A DNA stretch of 64,000 bases. Source: Collimonas antrihumi (GTDB taxonomy: Bacteria > Pseudomonadota > Gammaproteobacteria > Burkholderiales > Burkholderiaceae_D). The DNA is taken from the NCBI RefSeq assembly GCF_018304965.1, contig NZ_JAGQED010000018.1, positions 1 through 64,000 of the forward strand, read 5' to 3'. The translations under genes were made by a program, and so were the position numbers. Below the pieces are notes generated by a model that was not told where the DNA came from, made no database searches, and saw nothing but the letters and a program-made list of their open reading frames with translations. Shown here piece after piece: positions 46,831 to 55,825 of the stretch (within the stretch, counting starts at the first letter, position 1; each line of letters begins with the position of its first letter).

Positions 46831-48369
46831 TCAGTTGTCTCCGTTCTTCACATTCCGTACTATTGCGCGCATGATTTTTTCCTGGGATGCTTCTGCCGCC
46901 GTCAGTTCGCCGACAAATTTCCCCTCGTTCATGACATAGATACGGTCACACATGCCCAGCAGCTCCGGCATTTCCGATGAAATCATGATGATGCATTTTC
47001 CTTCCCTGGCCAGCTGGTCGATGATGGTATAGATCTCGTACTTGGCGCCGACGTCGATGCCGCGCGTCGGTTCATCCAGGATCAGCACATCGGGGTTGGA
47101 AAACAGCCATTTGCTGAGCACCACTTTTTGCTGGTTGCCGCCGGACAGGTTCAGCACTTTCTGGAACACGTTCGAGCAGCGTATCTTCAGCTGGCGCCGG
47201 TAATCGGCTGCGACCGAATACTCGCGCCCTTCGTCGATCACGGTCTTGTCGGCTACGCCGTCGAGGTTGGCCAGCGTAATATTCTTCTTGATGTCCTGGT
47301 CCAGGATCAGGCCGTAGCCTTTCCGGTCTTCGGTGACATAGGCGATGCCGTTGTCGATGGCTTTTTGCACCGTGCTGACGTCGATCTCCTTGCCGCGCAA
47401 AAACACCTTGCCACTGATGCGCTGGCCGTAGGCGCGGCCGAAAATGCTCATCGCCAGTTCGGTGCGGCCGGCGCCCATCAAACCGGCGATGCCGACGATC
47501 TCGCCTTTCCTGACACTGAAATCAACACCCTTGATGACCTGCCGTTCCGGATGTATCGGGTGATGCACTTGCCATTGCCTGACTTCGAAAATGATCTCGC
47601 CTATGTCCGGGGTGCGCTTGGGGTAGCGGTCCGCCATCTCGCGTCCGACCATATTCTGGATGATGCGGTCTTCGCTGATCACTTCTTTGTGGCAGTCCAG
47701 GGTATCGACCGTGGAACCGTCGCGCAGGATCGTGATCGAATCCGCGACTTTGGAAATTTCGTTGAGCTTGTGCGAAATCAGGATAGAGGAAATGCCCTGC
47801 GCCTTGAGCTCCAGCAGCAAATCCAGCAAGGCGTCGCTGTCGCTTTCGTTCAGGCTCGCGGTAGGCTCGTCGAGGATCAGCAGCTTGACCTGTTTCGACA
47901 GCGCCTTGGCGATTTCAATCAACTGCTGCTTGCCGACGCCCAGGTTGGTGATCAACGTGCTTGGCGATTCTTTCAGGCCGACTTTAGCCAGCAATTCCTT
48001 GGTCTTGGCGTACGAAAGTTCCCAATCGATCACGCCGTTCGTTGCTTGCTCGTTGCCGAGGAAAATATTCTCTGTGATCGACAGCAGCGGCACCAGCGCC
48101 AGTTCCTGGTGGATGATGATGATGCCGATTTCTTCGCTGTCGGCGATGCCGTCGAACTGCCGCGCCTTCCCTTCGAAATGGATCTCGCCGGTGTAGGAGC
48201 CGTGCGGATAAACTCCGCTCAGCACTTTCATCAAGGTGGATTTTCCGGCGCCGTTTTCGCCGACCACGGCGTGGATTTCGCCGTTACGGACCGCCAGATT
48301 GACATTGTCTAATGCTTTAACTCCCGGGAATGTCTTCCCGATCCCGCGCATTTCCAGGATGGTTTCCAT
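46831..48369 (-). CDS. gguA: Multiple-monosaccharide ABC transporter ATPase (duplicated)
   Basis: 512 residues with two ATPase domains. The first has Walker [10 protein letters not shown] near residue 38 and signature LGVGKQQ; the second has a degenerate P-loop ([10 protein letters not shown]) and signature LSGGNQQK, with Walker [12 protein letters not shown]. This matches sugar importers of the RbsA/XylG/GguA kind. It drives uptake of the sugar bound by ChvE. Confidence 0.94.
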   Translation of the reverse strand: METILEMRGIGKTFPGVKALDNVNLAVRNGEIHAVVGENGAGKSTLMKVLSGVYPHGSYTGEIHFEGKARQFDGIADSEEIGIIIIHQELALVPLLSITENIFLGNEQATNGVIDWELSYAKTKELLAKVGLKESPSTLITNLGVGKQQLIEIAKALSKQVKLLILDEPTASLNESDSDALLDLLLELKAQGISSILISHKLNEISKVADSITILRDGSTVDTLDCHKEVISEDRIIQNMVGREMADRYPKRTPDIGEIIFEVRQWQVHHPIHPERQVIKGVDFSVRKGEIVGIAGLMGAGRTELAMSIFGRAYGQRISGKVFLRGKEIDVSTVQKAIDNGIAYVTEDRKGYGLILDQDIKKNITLANLDGVADKTVIDEGREYSVAADYRRQLKIRCSNVFQKVLNLSGGNQQKVVLSKWLFSNPDVLILDEPTRGIDVGAKYEIYTIIDQLAREGKCIIMISSEMPELLGMCDRIYVMNEGKFVGELTAAEASQEKIMRAIVRNVKNGDN

Positions 48370-48522
48370 CTGTTGTTACCTCGCTTACCTCAAACCTTCG
48401 CCAGCGCCTGACTCCGAGACCTCGCAATGCACTCATGCACATTGCAAGGTCCGGCCAAACAAGACTCTTTATCGCTACCTAGCAATACGTATCACACCAT
48501 ATTGCTACGCCCTGGCCGATGC

Positions 48523-49587
48523 TTATTTGATCTGCGTTTCGGTGTAATAGCCGCTGCCGACCAGCACTGGCTTCCAGTTGGCGACATCGACGCTGACTGG
48601 TTTCAGCAGGTAGGAAGGCACCACCTTGACGCCGTTGTTATAAGTCTTGGTATCGTTGATGGCAGGTGCTTTGCCGCTCAGCATGGCGTCGACCATGCCG
48701 ACCGTCACCTTGGCCAGTTCACGCGTGTCCTTGAACACGGTCTGGCGCTGCTCGCCGCGCACGATGGATTTCACTGAGGGGACTTCGGCGTCCTGGCCGG
48801 TCACCACTGGCATCGGCGACTTAGGCGTGCCGTAGCCTACCCCTTTGAGCGACGACAGGATACCGATGCTGATGCCGTCATACGGCGACAGCACTGCATC
48901 CACATGGGCGTTGCCGTAGTAGGCGCTGAGCAGGTTATCCATGCGCGCCTGGGCTACCGCGCCATCCCAGCGCAAGGTCGAGACCTTGTCCATGCCAGTC
49001 TGTTTGCTGCGCACCACCAGCTTGCCTTTATCGATATACGGCTGCAGTACCGACATCGCGCCGTTGTAGAAGAAGAAGGCGTTGTTATCGTCAGCCGAAC
49101 CGCCGAACAGTTCGATATTGAACGGACCCTTGCCGCCCTTCAGGTCCAGCGCTTTTTCGATATAGCTGGCTTGCAGGACACCGACCTGGAAGTTGTCGAA
49201 AGTAGCGTAGTAATCGACGTTCCTGGAGCCACGGATCAGGCGGTCGTAGGCAATGACCTTGACGCCTTTGTCGGCGGCTTTTTGCAGGGCGTTGGATAAT
49301 GTCGTGCCGTCAATCGCGGCGATCACCAGCACCTTGACGCCTTTGGTGATCATGTTTTCGATCTGCGCCAACTGATTCGGGATGTCATCTTCGGCATACT
49401 GCAGATCGGTCTTGTAACCTTTTTCCTTGAATACCTTGACCATGTTGTCGCCGTCGGCGATCCAGCGCGCGGATGATTTAGTCGGCATCGAAATACCGAT
49501 CGGGCCCTTCTCTTGCGCACCAGCCTGGGACACCAGGCCGAACACGCCAATCATCAATCCAACAATCGTCGATTTAATCATTTTCAC
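48523..49587 (-). CDS. chvE: ChvE-like periplasmic sugar-binding protein
   Basis: 354 residues. A signal peptide ([16 protein letters not shown]) is followed by a mature sequence close to Chv[39 protein letters not shown] and [20 protein letters not shown]. It binds arabinose, galactose, xylose or glucose-like sugars for GguAB; in Agrobacterium it also serves sugar sensing. The GTG at 49587 has AGGAG seven bases upstream and is preferred over the ATG at 49581. First gene of the pentose operon, preceded by an 11-base tandem repeat and a set of ATTTCGATAT motifs. Confidence 0.95.
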   Translation of the reverse strand: MKMIKSTIVGLMIGVFGLVSQAGAQEKGPIGISMPTKSSARWIADGDNMVKVFKEKGYKTDLQYAEDDIPNQLAQIENMITKGVKVLVIAAIDGTTLSNALQKAADKGVKVIAYDRLIRGSRNVDYYATFDNFQVGVLQASYIEKALDLKGGKGPFNIELFGGSADDNNAFFFYNGAMSVLQPYIDKGKLVVRSKQTGMDKVSTLRWDGAVAQARMDNLLSAYYGNAHVDAVLSPYDGISIGILSSLKGVGYGTPKSPMPVVTGQDAEVPSVKSIVRGEQRQTVFKDTRELAKVTVGMVDAMLSGKAPAINDTKTYNNGVKVVPSYLLKPVSVDVANWKPVLVGSGYYTETQIK

Positions 49588-49660
49588 AGCTTGTCTCCTT
49601 AGTTATTTTGATCTTGCGTCAGAACATTGTGAGGCGCTTGCTTTAGCTATCCGATTAACT

Positions 49661-49712
49661 AACTACTTAATAACTACTTAATAACTACTTAATAACTACT
49701 TAATAACTACTA
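49661..49712. repeat. 11-bp tandem repeat upstream of chvE
   Basis: Four exact copies of AACTACTTAAT (49661-49671, 49672-49682, 49683-49693, 49694-49704) plus a partial fifth. It lies about 75-125 bases upstream of the chvE start, in the promoter region. A period of 11 bases is close to one helical turn. Confidence 0.9.
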
Positions 49713-49867
49713 ATCATGTGGCCCGTTGCAGGATGGCTGGCGACTGCAGACTACCGGTATTGCAAAAATATATTGCAGTCATGCAACCATCAATATGGAC
49801 CTTTCCCGCTGAATCTCCTCGTCATCTTACGAACATCATTGATATCAAACAAATGAATTTTTTCGTG

Positions 49868-50026
49868 ATTTCGATATCTTTTTCAATATCGAAATGGTGA
49901 AGGGAAAAATTCTGTGAAAGGCTTTCAGCCATCAATCACAAGAGAATAAATACCGAAGCCAGTGTAAAAACACTTGGCAAGTCTTACTAATCACTTTTTT
50001 ATCACGATTGATATCCATTTCGATAT
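49868..50026. promoter_or_regulatory. ATTTCGATAT operator-like motifs between chvE and a LysR gene
   Basis: ATTTCGATAT occurs at 49868-49877 and 50017-50026 on the plus strand and at 49886-49895 on the minus strand. The first pair forms a perfect 10-base inverted repeat with an 8-base spacer. The 464-base gap 49588-50051 holds these motifs and the tandem repeat, and no gene. A regulator binding site for the sugar operon is likely. Confidence 0.5.
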
Positions 50027-50051
50027 CAGTCGTATTCGGACGGACTGCTGT

Positions 50052-50942
50052 TCAAGACCAACTGCGGCAGTAAGCCAGAAACTGCATCAGCCGCAGCGAC
50101 AGGATTTTGTGTTTGCTGTGGATCAGGTAGAAGTGCCTGTGCAGGCGCGGCAACGATGTTCTCAACTCAACCAGCCTTCCGCTTTGCAGGAAATCCGCCA
50201 CCACCGCATGCGACAGGCAACTGACGCCAAGACCGGCGGCAGTGGCGTGTTTAATGGCTTCCGAATTGCCGAATTCATAGCTTTGCCGTAAATAATGCAG
50301 ATGCGGCAACAAGACTTGCTCGACCGCTTCACGCGTGCCCGAGCCCGGTTCGCGCAGCAGCCATTCAGCCTCGCGCAACTGCGCCACGCCGACTTTCTTT
50401 TCGCCGCCGGCCAAAGGATGCTGCGGCGAGGCGACAATCAGCAACTCATCGACCATCCATGGCTCAACTTGCAGGTCCGCAGCATGGGTGGGGCCTTCGA
50501 TCAGGCCGACATCGACTTCAAAATTAACCACCGCGGCGACGATGTCAGCCGTGTTGGCAATCGTCACTCGCACTTGCAGCTCACTGTGCTGCTGGCGGTA
50601 GGCGGCGATCATCGATGGCAGCAGATAACTGCCGATCGTGGTGCTGGAGCCGATTTGCAAGCCTCCGCCCTGCGCCATGTCCGGCGTCAGGAACTGCTGT
50701 TCTATGGTCTTGGCGGCATCCACCACCTGCCCCGCCTGCGGCAATAAGAGGCGGCCGTTATCGTTGAGGATCAGGCGCTTGCCGACGCGGTCGAATAAAC
50801 GGCAATCCAGCAGGTTCTCAAGCTCGTTCAAGGCGGCGCTGGTGGCCGATTGCGAGAGCGCGACTTGTTCGGCAGCCGCGGTCGTGCTGCCGGAATGGGC
50901 GACAGCAAGGAATATCTGTAATTGTCTGATGGTGAGACGCAT
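50052..50942 (-). CDS. LysR-family regulator (YeiE/CysB-like branch)
   Basis: 296 residues from the ATG at 50942, preferred over an extended frame to 50981. N-terminal winged helix (RLTIRQLQIFLAVAHSGSTTAAAE, SQSATSAALNELENLL), then a periplasmic-binding-fold domain (GSSTTIGSYLLPSMIAAYRQ). It is divergent from a YeiH transporter gene, the arrangement of yeiE-yeiH, so it probably controls that gene. The inducer is unknown. Separate from the GbpR-like LysR at 25.7 kb. Confidence 0.85.
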   Translation of the reverse strand: MRLTIRQLQIFLAVAHSGSTTAAAEQVALSQSATSAALNELENLLDCRLFDRVGKRLILNDNGRLLLPQAGQVVDAAKTIEQQFLTPDMAQGGGLQIGSSTTIGSYLLPSMIAAYRQQHSELQVRVTIANTADIVAAVVNFEVDVGLIEGPTHAADLQVEPWMVDELLIVASPQHPLAGGEKKVGVAQLREAEWLLREPGSGTREAVEQVLLPHLHYLRQSYEFGNSEAIKHATAAGLGVSCLSHAVVADFLQSGRLVELRTSLPRLHRHFYLIHSKHKILSLRLMQFLAYCRSWS

Positions 50943-51130
50943 CGTGGACCGGCCTCCGTATAGGGTAGCAACAACAAACAACAGCGAAAATTTCTGCGGG
51001 CGGAAACGCCCTCGAAACCTACCTGCATAATAGGTTGATTATACAAAATTAATCCGTTTTTCTTTTAGATCCCAAGTCGTTATAGTGACTTCCATAGCGG
51101 CATCGCGCCACATCACAATTGGAAGTCTTT

Positions 51131-52255
51131 GTGAATACCTCGACACTAACAACCACAACAACTGCAGTTCGTCCCTCCCCAGCCCGGTCCCCACGGCTGG
51201 CCGGATTGGCCTTGAGCGCATTGATTGCCGCGGCAGCGATTGCGGCCGCCAGGACAGACTGGCTGCAAGCGCACGGTTTCAGCGCGTTGACGCTCGCCAT
51301 CGTGATCGGCATGCTGGCCGGTAACCTCGGTTATCGGCGGATCGCCCCTTCCTGTGCGCCCGGCGTCAATTTCTCCAAACAAAACCTGCTTCGGCTGGGG
51401 ATAATCTTGTACGGCTTCCGGCTGACATTCCAGGATATCGGCCACGTCGGACTGAGCGGCGTATTAATCGATGCCCTGGTCTTGAGCTCCACCTTTGGCA
51501 TTGCGCTGCTGGTCGGCACGCGCGTATTCAAGCTGGATCGCGAGACCGCCATGCTGATTGGTGCCGGCAGCTCGATCTGCGGCGCTGCTGCAGTGATGGC
51601 TACCGAACCGGTGCTGCGGGCACAGCCGGCGCAAGTTACAGTAGCGGTGGCGACCGTAGTGGTATTCGGTTCGCTGGCGATATTTCTTTATCCGCTGCTG
51701 TACCACCTCAATCTGCACTGGCACTTTCTGGCGGCCTCGCCGCTGGCCTTTGGCATCTATACCGGATCCACCGTGCATGAAGTTGCGCAAGTGGTGGCGG
51801 CAGCCCGCGCCATCAGCGCCGATGCAGCCAATACCGCAGTGATTGCCAAGATGGTGAGGGTGATGATGCTGGCGCCGTTCCTGATGCTTCTCTCCGCCTA
51901 TGTCGCGAAGAAAGCCGCGAAGAAAACGGCCGGCACCAGGCAAGAGCATGAGAAATCGGACAGCACTGCCAAGCCCGGCGCCGGCGGCCTGGCCATTCCA
52001 TGGTTTGCGTTTGGTTTTGTCGCCGTGGTGGCGTTCAATTCGATGAACCTGTTGCCGGGCCCGCTGGTGTCGCACATCAACGATGCCGACAACGTGTTGC
52101 TGGCAATGGCGATGGCCGCGCTAGGAATATCCACCCATTTCTCTTCGCTGCGTACTGCGGGAATCAAACCATTGATGTTTGCGGCAGTATTGTTCGGCTG
52201 GCTGATCGTCGGCGGCGCCTTGATCAATACGCTGGTGTTGCGCTTGTTCGCCTGA
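51131..52255 (+). CDS. yeiH: YeiH-family putative sulfate/anion exporter
   Basis: 374 residues from the GTG at 51131, which has GGAAG six bases upstream; a TTG at 51119 is the alternative. Around ten membrane helices. The family signatures are FSKQNLLRLGIILYGFRLTF, GAGSSICGAAAVMATEPVLRA and TGSTVHEVAQVVAA. Usually described as a putative sulfate or small-anion exporter of the UPF0324 family; the true substrate is not settled. Divergent from its LysR regulator. A GC-rich hairpin follows the stop. Confidence 0.87.
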   Translation: MNTSTLTTTTTAVRPSPARSPRLAGLALSALIAAAAIAAARTDWLQAHGFSALTLAIVIGMLAGNLGYRRIAPSCAPGVNFSKQNLLRLGIILYGFRLTFQDIGHVGLSGVLIDALVLSSTFGIALLVGTRVFKLDRETAMLIGAGSSICGAAAVMATEPVLRAQPAQVTVAVATVVVFGSLAIFLYPLLYHLNLHWHFLAASPLAFGIYTGSTVHEVAQVVAAARAISADAANTAVIAKMVRVMMLAPFLMLLSAYVAKKAAKKTAGTRQEHEKSDSTAKPGAGGLAIPWFAFGFVAVVAFNSMNLLPGPLVSHINDADNVLLAMAMAALGISTHFSSLRTAGIKPLMFAAVLFGWLIVGGALINTLVLRLFA

Positions 52256-52279
52256 AAGCAGTCACCGGCTTAGTGACTG

Positions 52280-52310
52280 ACGGGGCGGGGAAACACGGTC
52301 CCCCGCCCGT
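52280..52310. terminator. GC-rich hairpin between convergent yeiH and porin genes
   Basis: ACGGGGCGGGG and CCCCCGCCCGT can pair almost completely around AAACACGGT. It lies in the 95-base gap between two convergent genes and would terminate both transcripts. Neither side has a long T-run. Confidence 0.55.
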
Positions 52311-52350
52311 ATTACTACTTGTCGTTACTACTGACCAGCTTTTACTGCAA

Positions 52351-53463
52351 TCAGAACTTGTGACGCAGGCCTACGCGCAATACGTTCTGGCTGCTGTCAT
52401 CCGCTGGCGAGTTGGTGTATGCACCGTTGATCACACCTGGATTGTTGACGTTGTTAGCGCGCTGATTGCTGTACATCGCGTACACGTCAGTGCGTTTCGA
52501 CAGGTAGTAATCCACACCGAGGTTCAACTGAGTCGTCTTGCCCTTGGTCGAGCCCAGCGTTTTACGGCTGATATCGGCACGGTCATAAATCACGCTTGCC
52601 AGCAAATGCAGGTTACCCGAAACCGTATAATCCACACCCAGATCGAAGATGTTGGCTTTGGTGGCGGTAGTGATATTAACCAGGCCGGTTGCTGCCAATG
52701 CCGTCGCCAATGGACGCTTTGTTTGCGACCATGCACCGTAGATCTTGGCCGAGCCGGCTTGGTAACTGGCGCCGAGGGTGAAAGTTTTCAGGTCGGTGTC
52801 GCCAGCTTTGGCCGGCAGTGCATCTGCAGCCAGTTTGGTCTGGAAGTAACCCAGGCCGATACCGAATGGGCCATTAGCATAGTTGGCGCCCAGGCCGAAA
52901 GCCTGGCCAGCAGAGGTTTGACCTGCAACTTCGCCGAAACCGTAGAACAGGCTGCCGTTGAAACCGCTGTAATTGGCGCTGTCGTAGCGGATCGAGTTAT
53001 TGGTGCGGGCGCCGGAGATGCGGTCCAGGTTGTTGAAGTGGCCGCCTTTGACGCCGTTGCCGCCGAATGTCTGCACCGACGTATACTTGTTGCCGATGTC
53101 TTCCAGATAATCGGTTTGACGGCCGATGGTGACAGTACCGAAGCTGCCGGACAGGCCGACTACCGATTTACGATCAAACAATGTGTTGGCGGTGCCTAAC
53201 GAGCCATCGTCTGCATTGAAACCGTTTTCAAGTTGGAAAATTGCTTTCAAACCGCCGCCCAGATCTTCCGATCCCTTGAAGCCGATACGGGAAGTCGACA
53301 AATCGCCTGAATCCACGCTGAAGCGGCTATCGTTTTTCGGGCCTACTTTGCTGGTGTATGTCAGGCCAGCGTCAACCACGCCATAAATGGTGACATTGGT
53401 TTGTGCTTGTGCATTAGCGCCGATCAGGCCGAGGGCGGCTAGTGCGAATACAGTCTTTTTCAT
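52351..53463 (-). CDS. General porin (Burkholderia/Omp-C type)
   Basis: 370 residues. Signal peptide MKKTVFALAALGLIGANAQA precedes a 16-strand barrel starting QTNVTIYGVVDAGL, with the loop-3 region containing SFGTVTIGRQTDYLEDIG and the C-terminal strand ending LRVGLRHKF with the terminal Phe used for outer membrane insertion. Trimeric diffusion pore for small hydrophilic solutes. High similarity in style to gram-negative porins of Burkholderiales. The 380-base region upstream (53464-53845) is AT-rich, has no gene, and should hold the porin promoter. Confidence 0.93.
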   Translation of the reverse strand: MKKTVFALAALGLIGANAQAQTNVTIYGVVDAGLTYTSKVGPKNDSRFSVDSGDLSTSRIGFKGSEDLGGGLKAIFQLENGFNADDGSLGTANTLFDRKSVVGLSGSFGTVTIGRQTDYLEDIGNKYTSVQTFGGNGVKGGHFNNLDRISGARTNNSIRYDSANYSGFNGSLFYGFGEVAGQTSAGQAFGLGANYANGPFGIGLGYFQTKLAADALPAKAGDTDLKTFTLGASYQAGSAKIYGAWSQTKRPLATALAATGLVNITTATKANIFDLGVDYTVSGNLHLLASVIYDRADISRKTLGSTKGKTTQLNLGVDYYLSKRTDVYAMYSNQRANNVNNPGVINGAYTNSPADDSSQNVLRVGLRHKF

Positions 53464-53784
53464 TTCTTCCCTTTGTTAATGTGTAAATATTCCTGGTGTC
53501 CGGCCTGGAGACCCTGGCAACATCTATTTCGAATGTTACGAATTGTTACAAGCTGAACGGCCTAGATATTACCAATTAACAAGAATATTGCATTGATTTT
53601 TGATGCTTCATTAAAAAGAAATGAAAATTTAATAGACGTTGCTGATTTATGTTGTTTTTTAACAGTAGTTTATGACATTTATGACTTGGCATAGTCATTA
53701 TTCAACTAAGCGTATAGTGAAAGGTGTCGGCAGCACGCACCGATCGGGCATCGCCGAAAGATCCTCCATCCCAGCATTTGCATC

Positions 53785-53804
53785 GATCAATCAGCTGATT
53801 GATC
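53785..53804. promoter_or_regulatory. Perfect 20-base palindrome upstream of the alcohol dehydrogenase gene
   Basis: GATCAATCAG followed directly by its exact reverse complement CTGATTGATC. It ends 41 bases before the ATG of the dehydrogenase gene. A gapless perfect palindrome of this length is a good operator candidate. Confidence 0.5.
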
Positions 53805-53845
53805 AATATCGGTTTGTCGTCTCACCGCATACGAAGGGAAATGTC

Positions 53846-54919
53846 ATGCTTAAAGCCGTTGGATATGCCGCGCAGACTGCGCAAACACCTCTTGCCCCGT
53901 TCAGTTTCGATCGCCGCCAGCCGGGACCCCACGATGTCCAGATCGAGATTCTGTTTTGCGGGGTATGCCATTCCGATCTGCATACCGCCCGCAACGAGTG
54001 GCACAACACCGTATACCCGGTGGTGCCGGGGCACGAAATTGTCGGCCGGGTGACCAAGGTCGGCGAGCACGTCAAGCAATTCAAGGCGGGCGATCTGGCC
54101 GGCGTCGGCTGCATGGTCGACTCTTGCCAGCACTGTCCGAGTTGCGCTGACGGGCTGGAGCAGTATTGCGAAAATGGCTTCACCGGCACTTATAGCGCTC
54201 CCGATAAGCATAATGGTGGCGTGACTTATGGTGGTTATGCCAACAATATCGTAGTCGACGAAAAATTTGTCTTGCGTATTTCAGACAAACTTGATCCAGC
54301 TGGCGCGGCGCCGCTGCTGTGCGCCGGCATCACCACTTATTCACCGTTGCGGCATTGGAAAGTCGGCAAAGGACACAAGGTCGGCATCGTCGGATTGGGT
54401 GGGCTGGGCCACATGGGCGTGAAGATCGCCCACGCGATGGGCGCGCATGTGGTGTTGTTTACTACGTCGCAGAACAAGATCGAAGATGCGCTGCGCCTGG
54501 GCGCCGACGAAGTCGTGATTTCGAAGGATCCAACGCAGATGAGGGCCCACGCCAACAGTGTTGACTTCATCCTCAATACCGTGGCGGCTCCGCATAACCT
54601 GGATGCGTTCCTGGCTCTGCTGAAGCGCGACGGCGCCATGACGCTGGTAGGCGCGCCGGCCGAATCGCATCCGTCGCCCAACGTGTTCAACCTGATCATG
54701 AAGCGGCGCACCCTGGCCGGATCGCTGATCGGCGGCATCAGGGAAACCCAGGAAATGCTGGATTTCTGCGCCGAACACGGGATCGTCTCGGATATCGAAA
54801 TGATCGCCATCCAGGATATCAACCAGGCTTATGAGCGGATGTTGAAGAGCGATGTCAAATATCGCTTTGTGATTGATATGGCGTCATTGCAGCGCGAGCG
54901 CGATATGGCTGCAGCCTAA
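53846..54919 (+). CDS. Zinc-dependent NAD(P) alcohol dehydrogenase (CAD/YahK type)
   Basis: 357 residues from the ATG at 53846, with GAAGGGAA upstream. The frame is open to 53672, but that stretch is the leader and holds a palindrome. Medium-chain dehydrogenase: catalytic zinc ligands in FCGVCHSDLH and VPGHEIVG, structural zinc cysteines in GCMVDSCQHCPSC and QYCENG, and a Rossmann motif GLGGLGHMGVKI. It reduces aldehydes or oxidises primary alcohols, in the cytoplasm. A long repeat copy follows the stop. Confidence 0.9.
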   Translation: MLKAVGYAAQTAQTPLAPFSFDRRQPGPHDVQIEILFCGVCHSDLHTARNEWHNTVYPVVPGHEIVGRVTKVGEHVKQFKAGDLAGVGCMVDSCQHCPSCADGLEQYCENGFTGTYSAPDKHNGGVTYGGYANNIVVDEKFVLRISDKLDPAGAAPLLCAGITTYSPLRHWKVGKGHKVGIVGLGGLGHMGVKIAHAMGAHVVLFTTSQNKIEDALRLGADEVVISKDPTQMRAHANSVDFILNTVAAPHNLDAFLALLKRDGAMTLVGAPAESHPSPNVFNLIMKRRTLAGSLIGGIRETQEMLDFCAEHGIVSDIEMIAIQDINQAYERMLKSDVKYRFVIDMASLQRERDMAAA

Positions 54920-55036
54920 GGAGGGTGGGCACGTTGCCCACGTGGAACTCACTTCACGCACATGCGCCTATTTCAGTGCTGTGAGGGTCTGTACTCCGGT
55001 TATCGCGGTCACGCGTGGGCAACGTGCCCACCCTAC
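54920..55036. repeat. GTAGGGTGGGC-family dispersed repeat, copy 4 (long form)
   Basis: GAGGGTGGGCAC/GTTGCCCACG at the left and CGTGGGCAACGTGCCCACCCTAC at the right enclose about 70 bases. The inner CTCCGGTTATCGCGGTCACGCG occurs almost exactly, in the opposite orientation, in the copy at 57631-57759. The copy fills the gap between the convergent dehydrogenase and rpiA genes. It is a candidate BIME-type element. Confidence 0.8.
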
Positions 55037-55041
55037 GACAA

Positions 55042-55722
55042 TCAGAAGGTCAGGGTCTTTACGCCGTCTGGCGTTCCTAACAGACAAATGTCAGCGCCCT
55101 TCTCCGCAAACAAACCGACCGTGACGACGCCGGTGATCTGGTTGATTTGCCGTTCCAGTTCGACCGGATCGGTGATTCTCAGGTCGACCATATCGATAAT
55201 CACGCAACCGTTATCGGTAATCAGCGGCTTGCCATCCTTGAAGCGCAAACGCGGCTCGCCGCCTAGTTTGATCAGCTTGCGCGCCACCACCGCCTGCGCC
55301 ATCGGGATCACTTCGACCGGCAACGGAAATTTGCCGAGCACCTTGACCAGCTTGGAGCCGTCGGCGATACAGATGAATTTCTCGGCTACCGAGGCGACGA
55401 TCTTTTCGCGCGTCAGAGCGGCGCCGCCGCCTTTGATCATCGCGCCCTGCTCCGTGATTTCATCGGCGCCGTCAATATAGACCGGCATGGTCGCGACCTG
55501 GTTCAGGTCGTAGACTTCGATGTCATGCGCCCGCAGGCGCGCCGCAGTCGCTTCCGATGAAGCCACGGCGCCCTTGATGCGGTGCTTGATCCTGGCTAGT
55601 TCATCGATGAAGAAATTAGCGGTAGAGCCGGTGCCGACGCCGACAATCTGGCCATCCACCACGTATTTAATTGCTTCACGGGCAACAGCTTGTTTGAGTT
55701 CGTCCTGGGTCATGGCAGTCAT
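55042..55722 (-). CDS. rpiA: Ribose-5-phosphate isomerase A
   Basis: 226 residues from the ATG at 55722 (55713 is an alternative). Family motifs: [38 protein letters not shown] and the closing [20 protein letters not shown]. It interconverts ribose-5-phosphate and ribulose-5-phosphate in the cytoplasmic pentose phosphate pathway. It is monocistronic between two repeat copies and the antiporter gene. Confidence 0.96.
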   Translation of the reverse strand: MTAMTQDELKQAVAREAIKYVVDGQIVGVGTGSTANFFIDELARIKHRIKGAVASSEATAARLRAHDIEVYDLNQVATMPVYIDGADEITEQGAMIKGGGAALTREKIVASVAEKFICIADGSKLVKVLGKFPLPVEVIPMAQAVVARKLIKLGGEPRLRFKDGKPLITDNGCVIIDMVDLRITDPVELERQINQITGVVTVGLFAEKGADICLLGTPDGVKTLTF

Positions 55723-55825
55723 GGCTTTGTCTTGAAAAAGAGGTAAAGACGCTATTTTAACCAAATGGCGGGATGAATTTGAAAAACAAAGCCGTCACTT
55801 AAGCATCTTAACCATCTTAAGCATC

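Noticed and set aside
47128-48312. 394-codon plus-strand frame opposite gguA
   Set aside because: Antisense shadow of the duplicated ATPase; no ribosome binding site or family match.
53672-53845. 58-codon N-terminal extension of the alcohol dehydrogenase
   Set aside because: It is not family-like, covers a perfect palindrome, and the ATG at 53846 has a good ribosome binding site.
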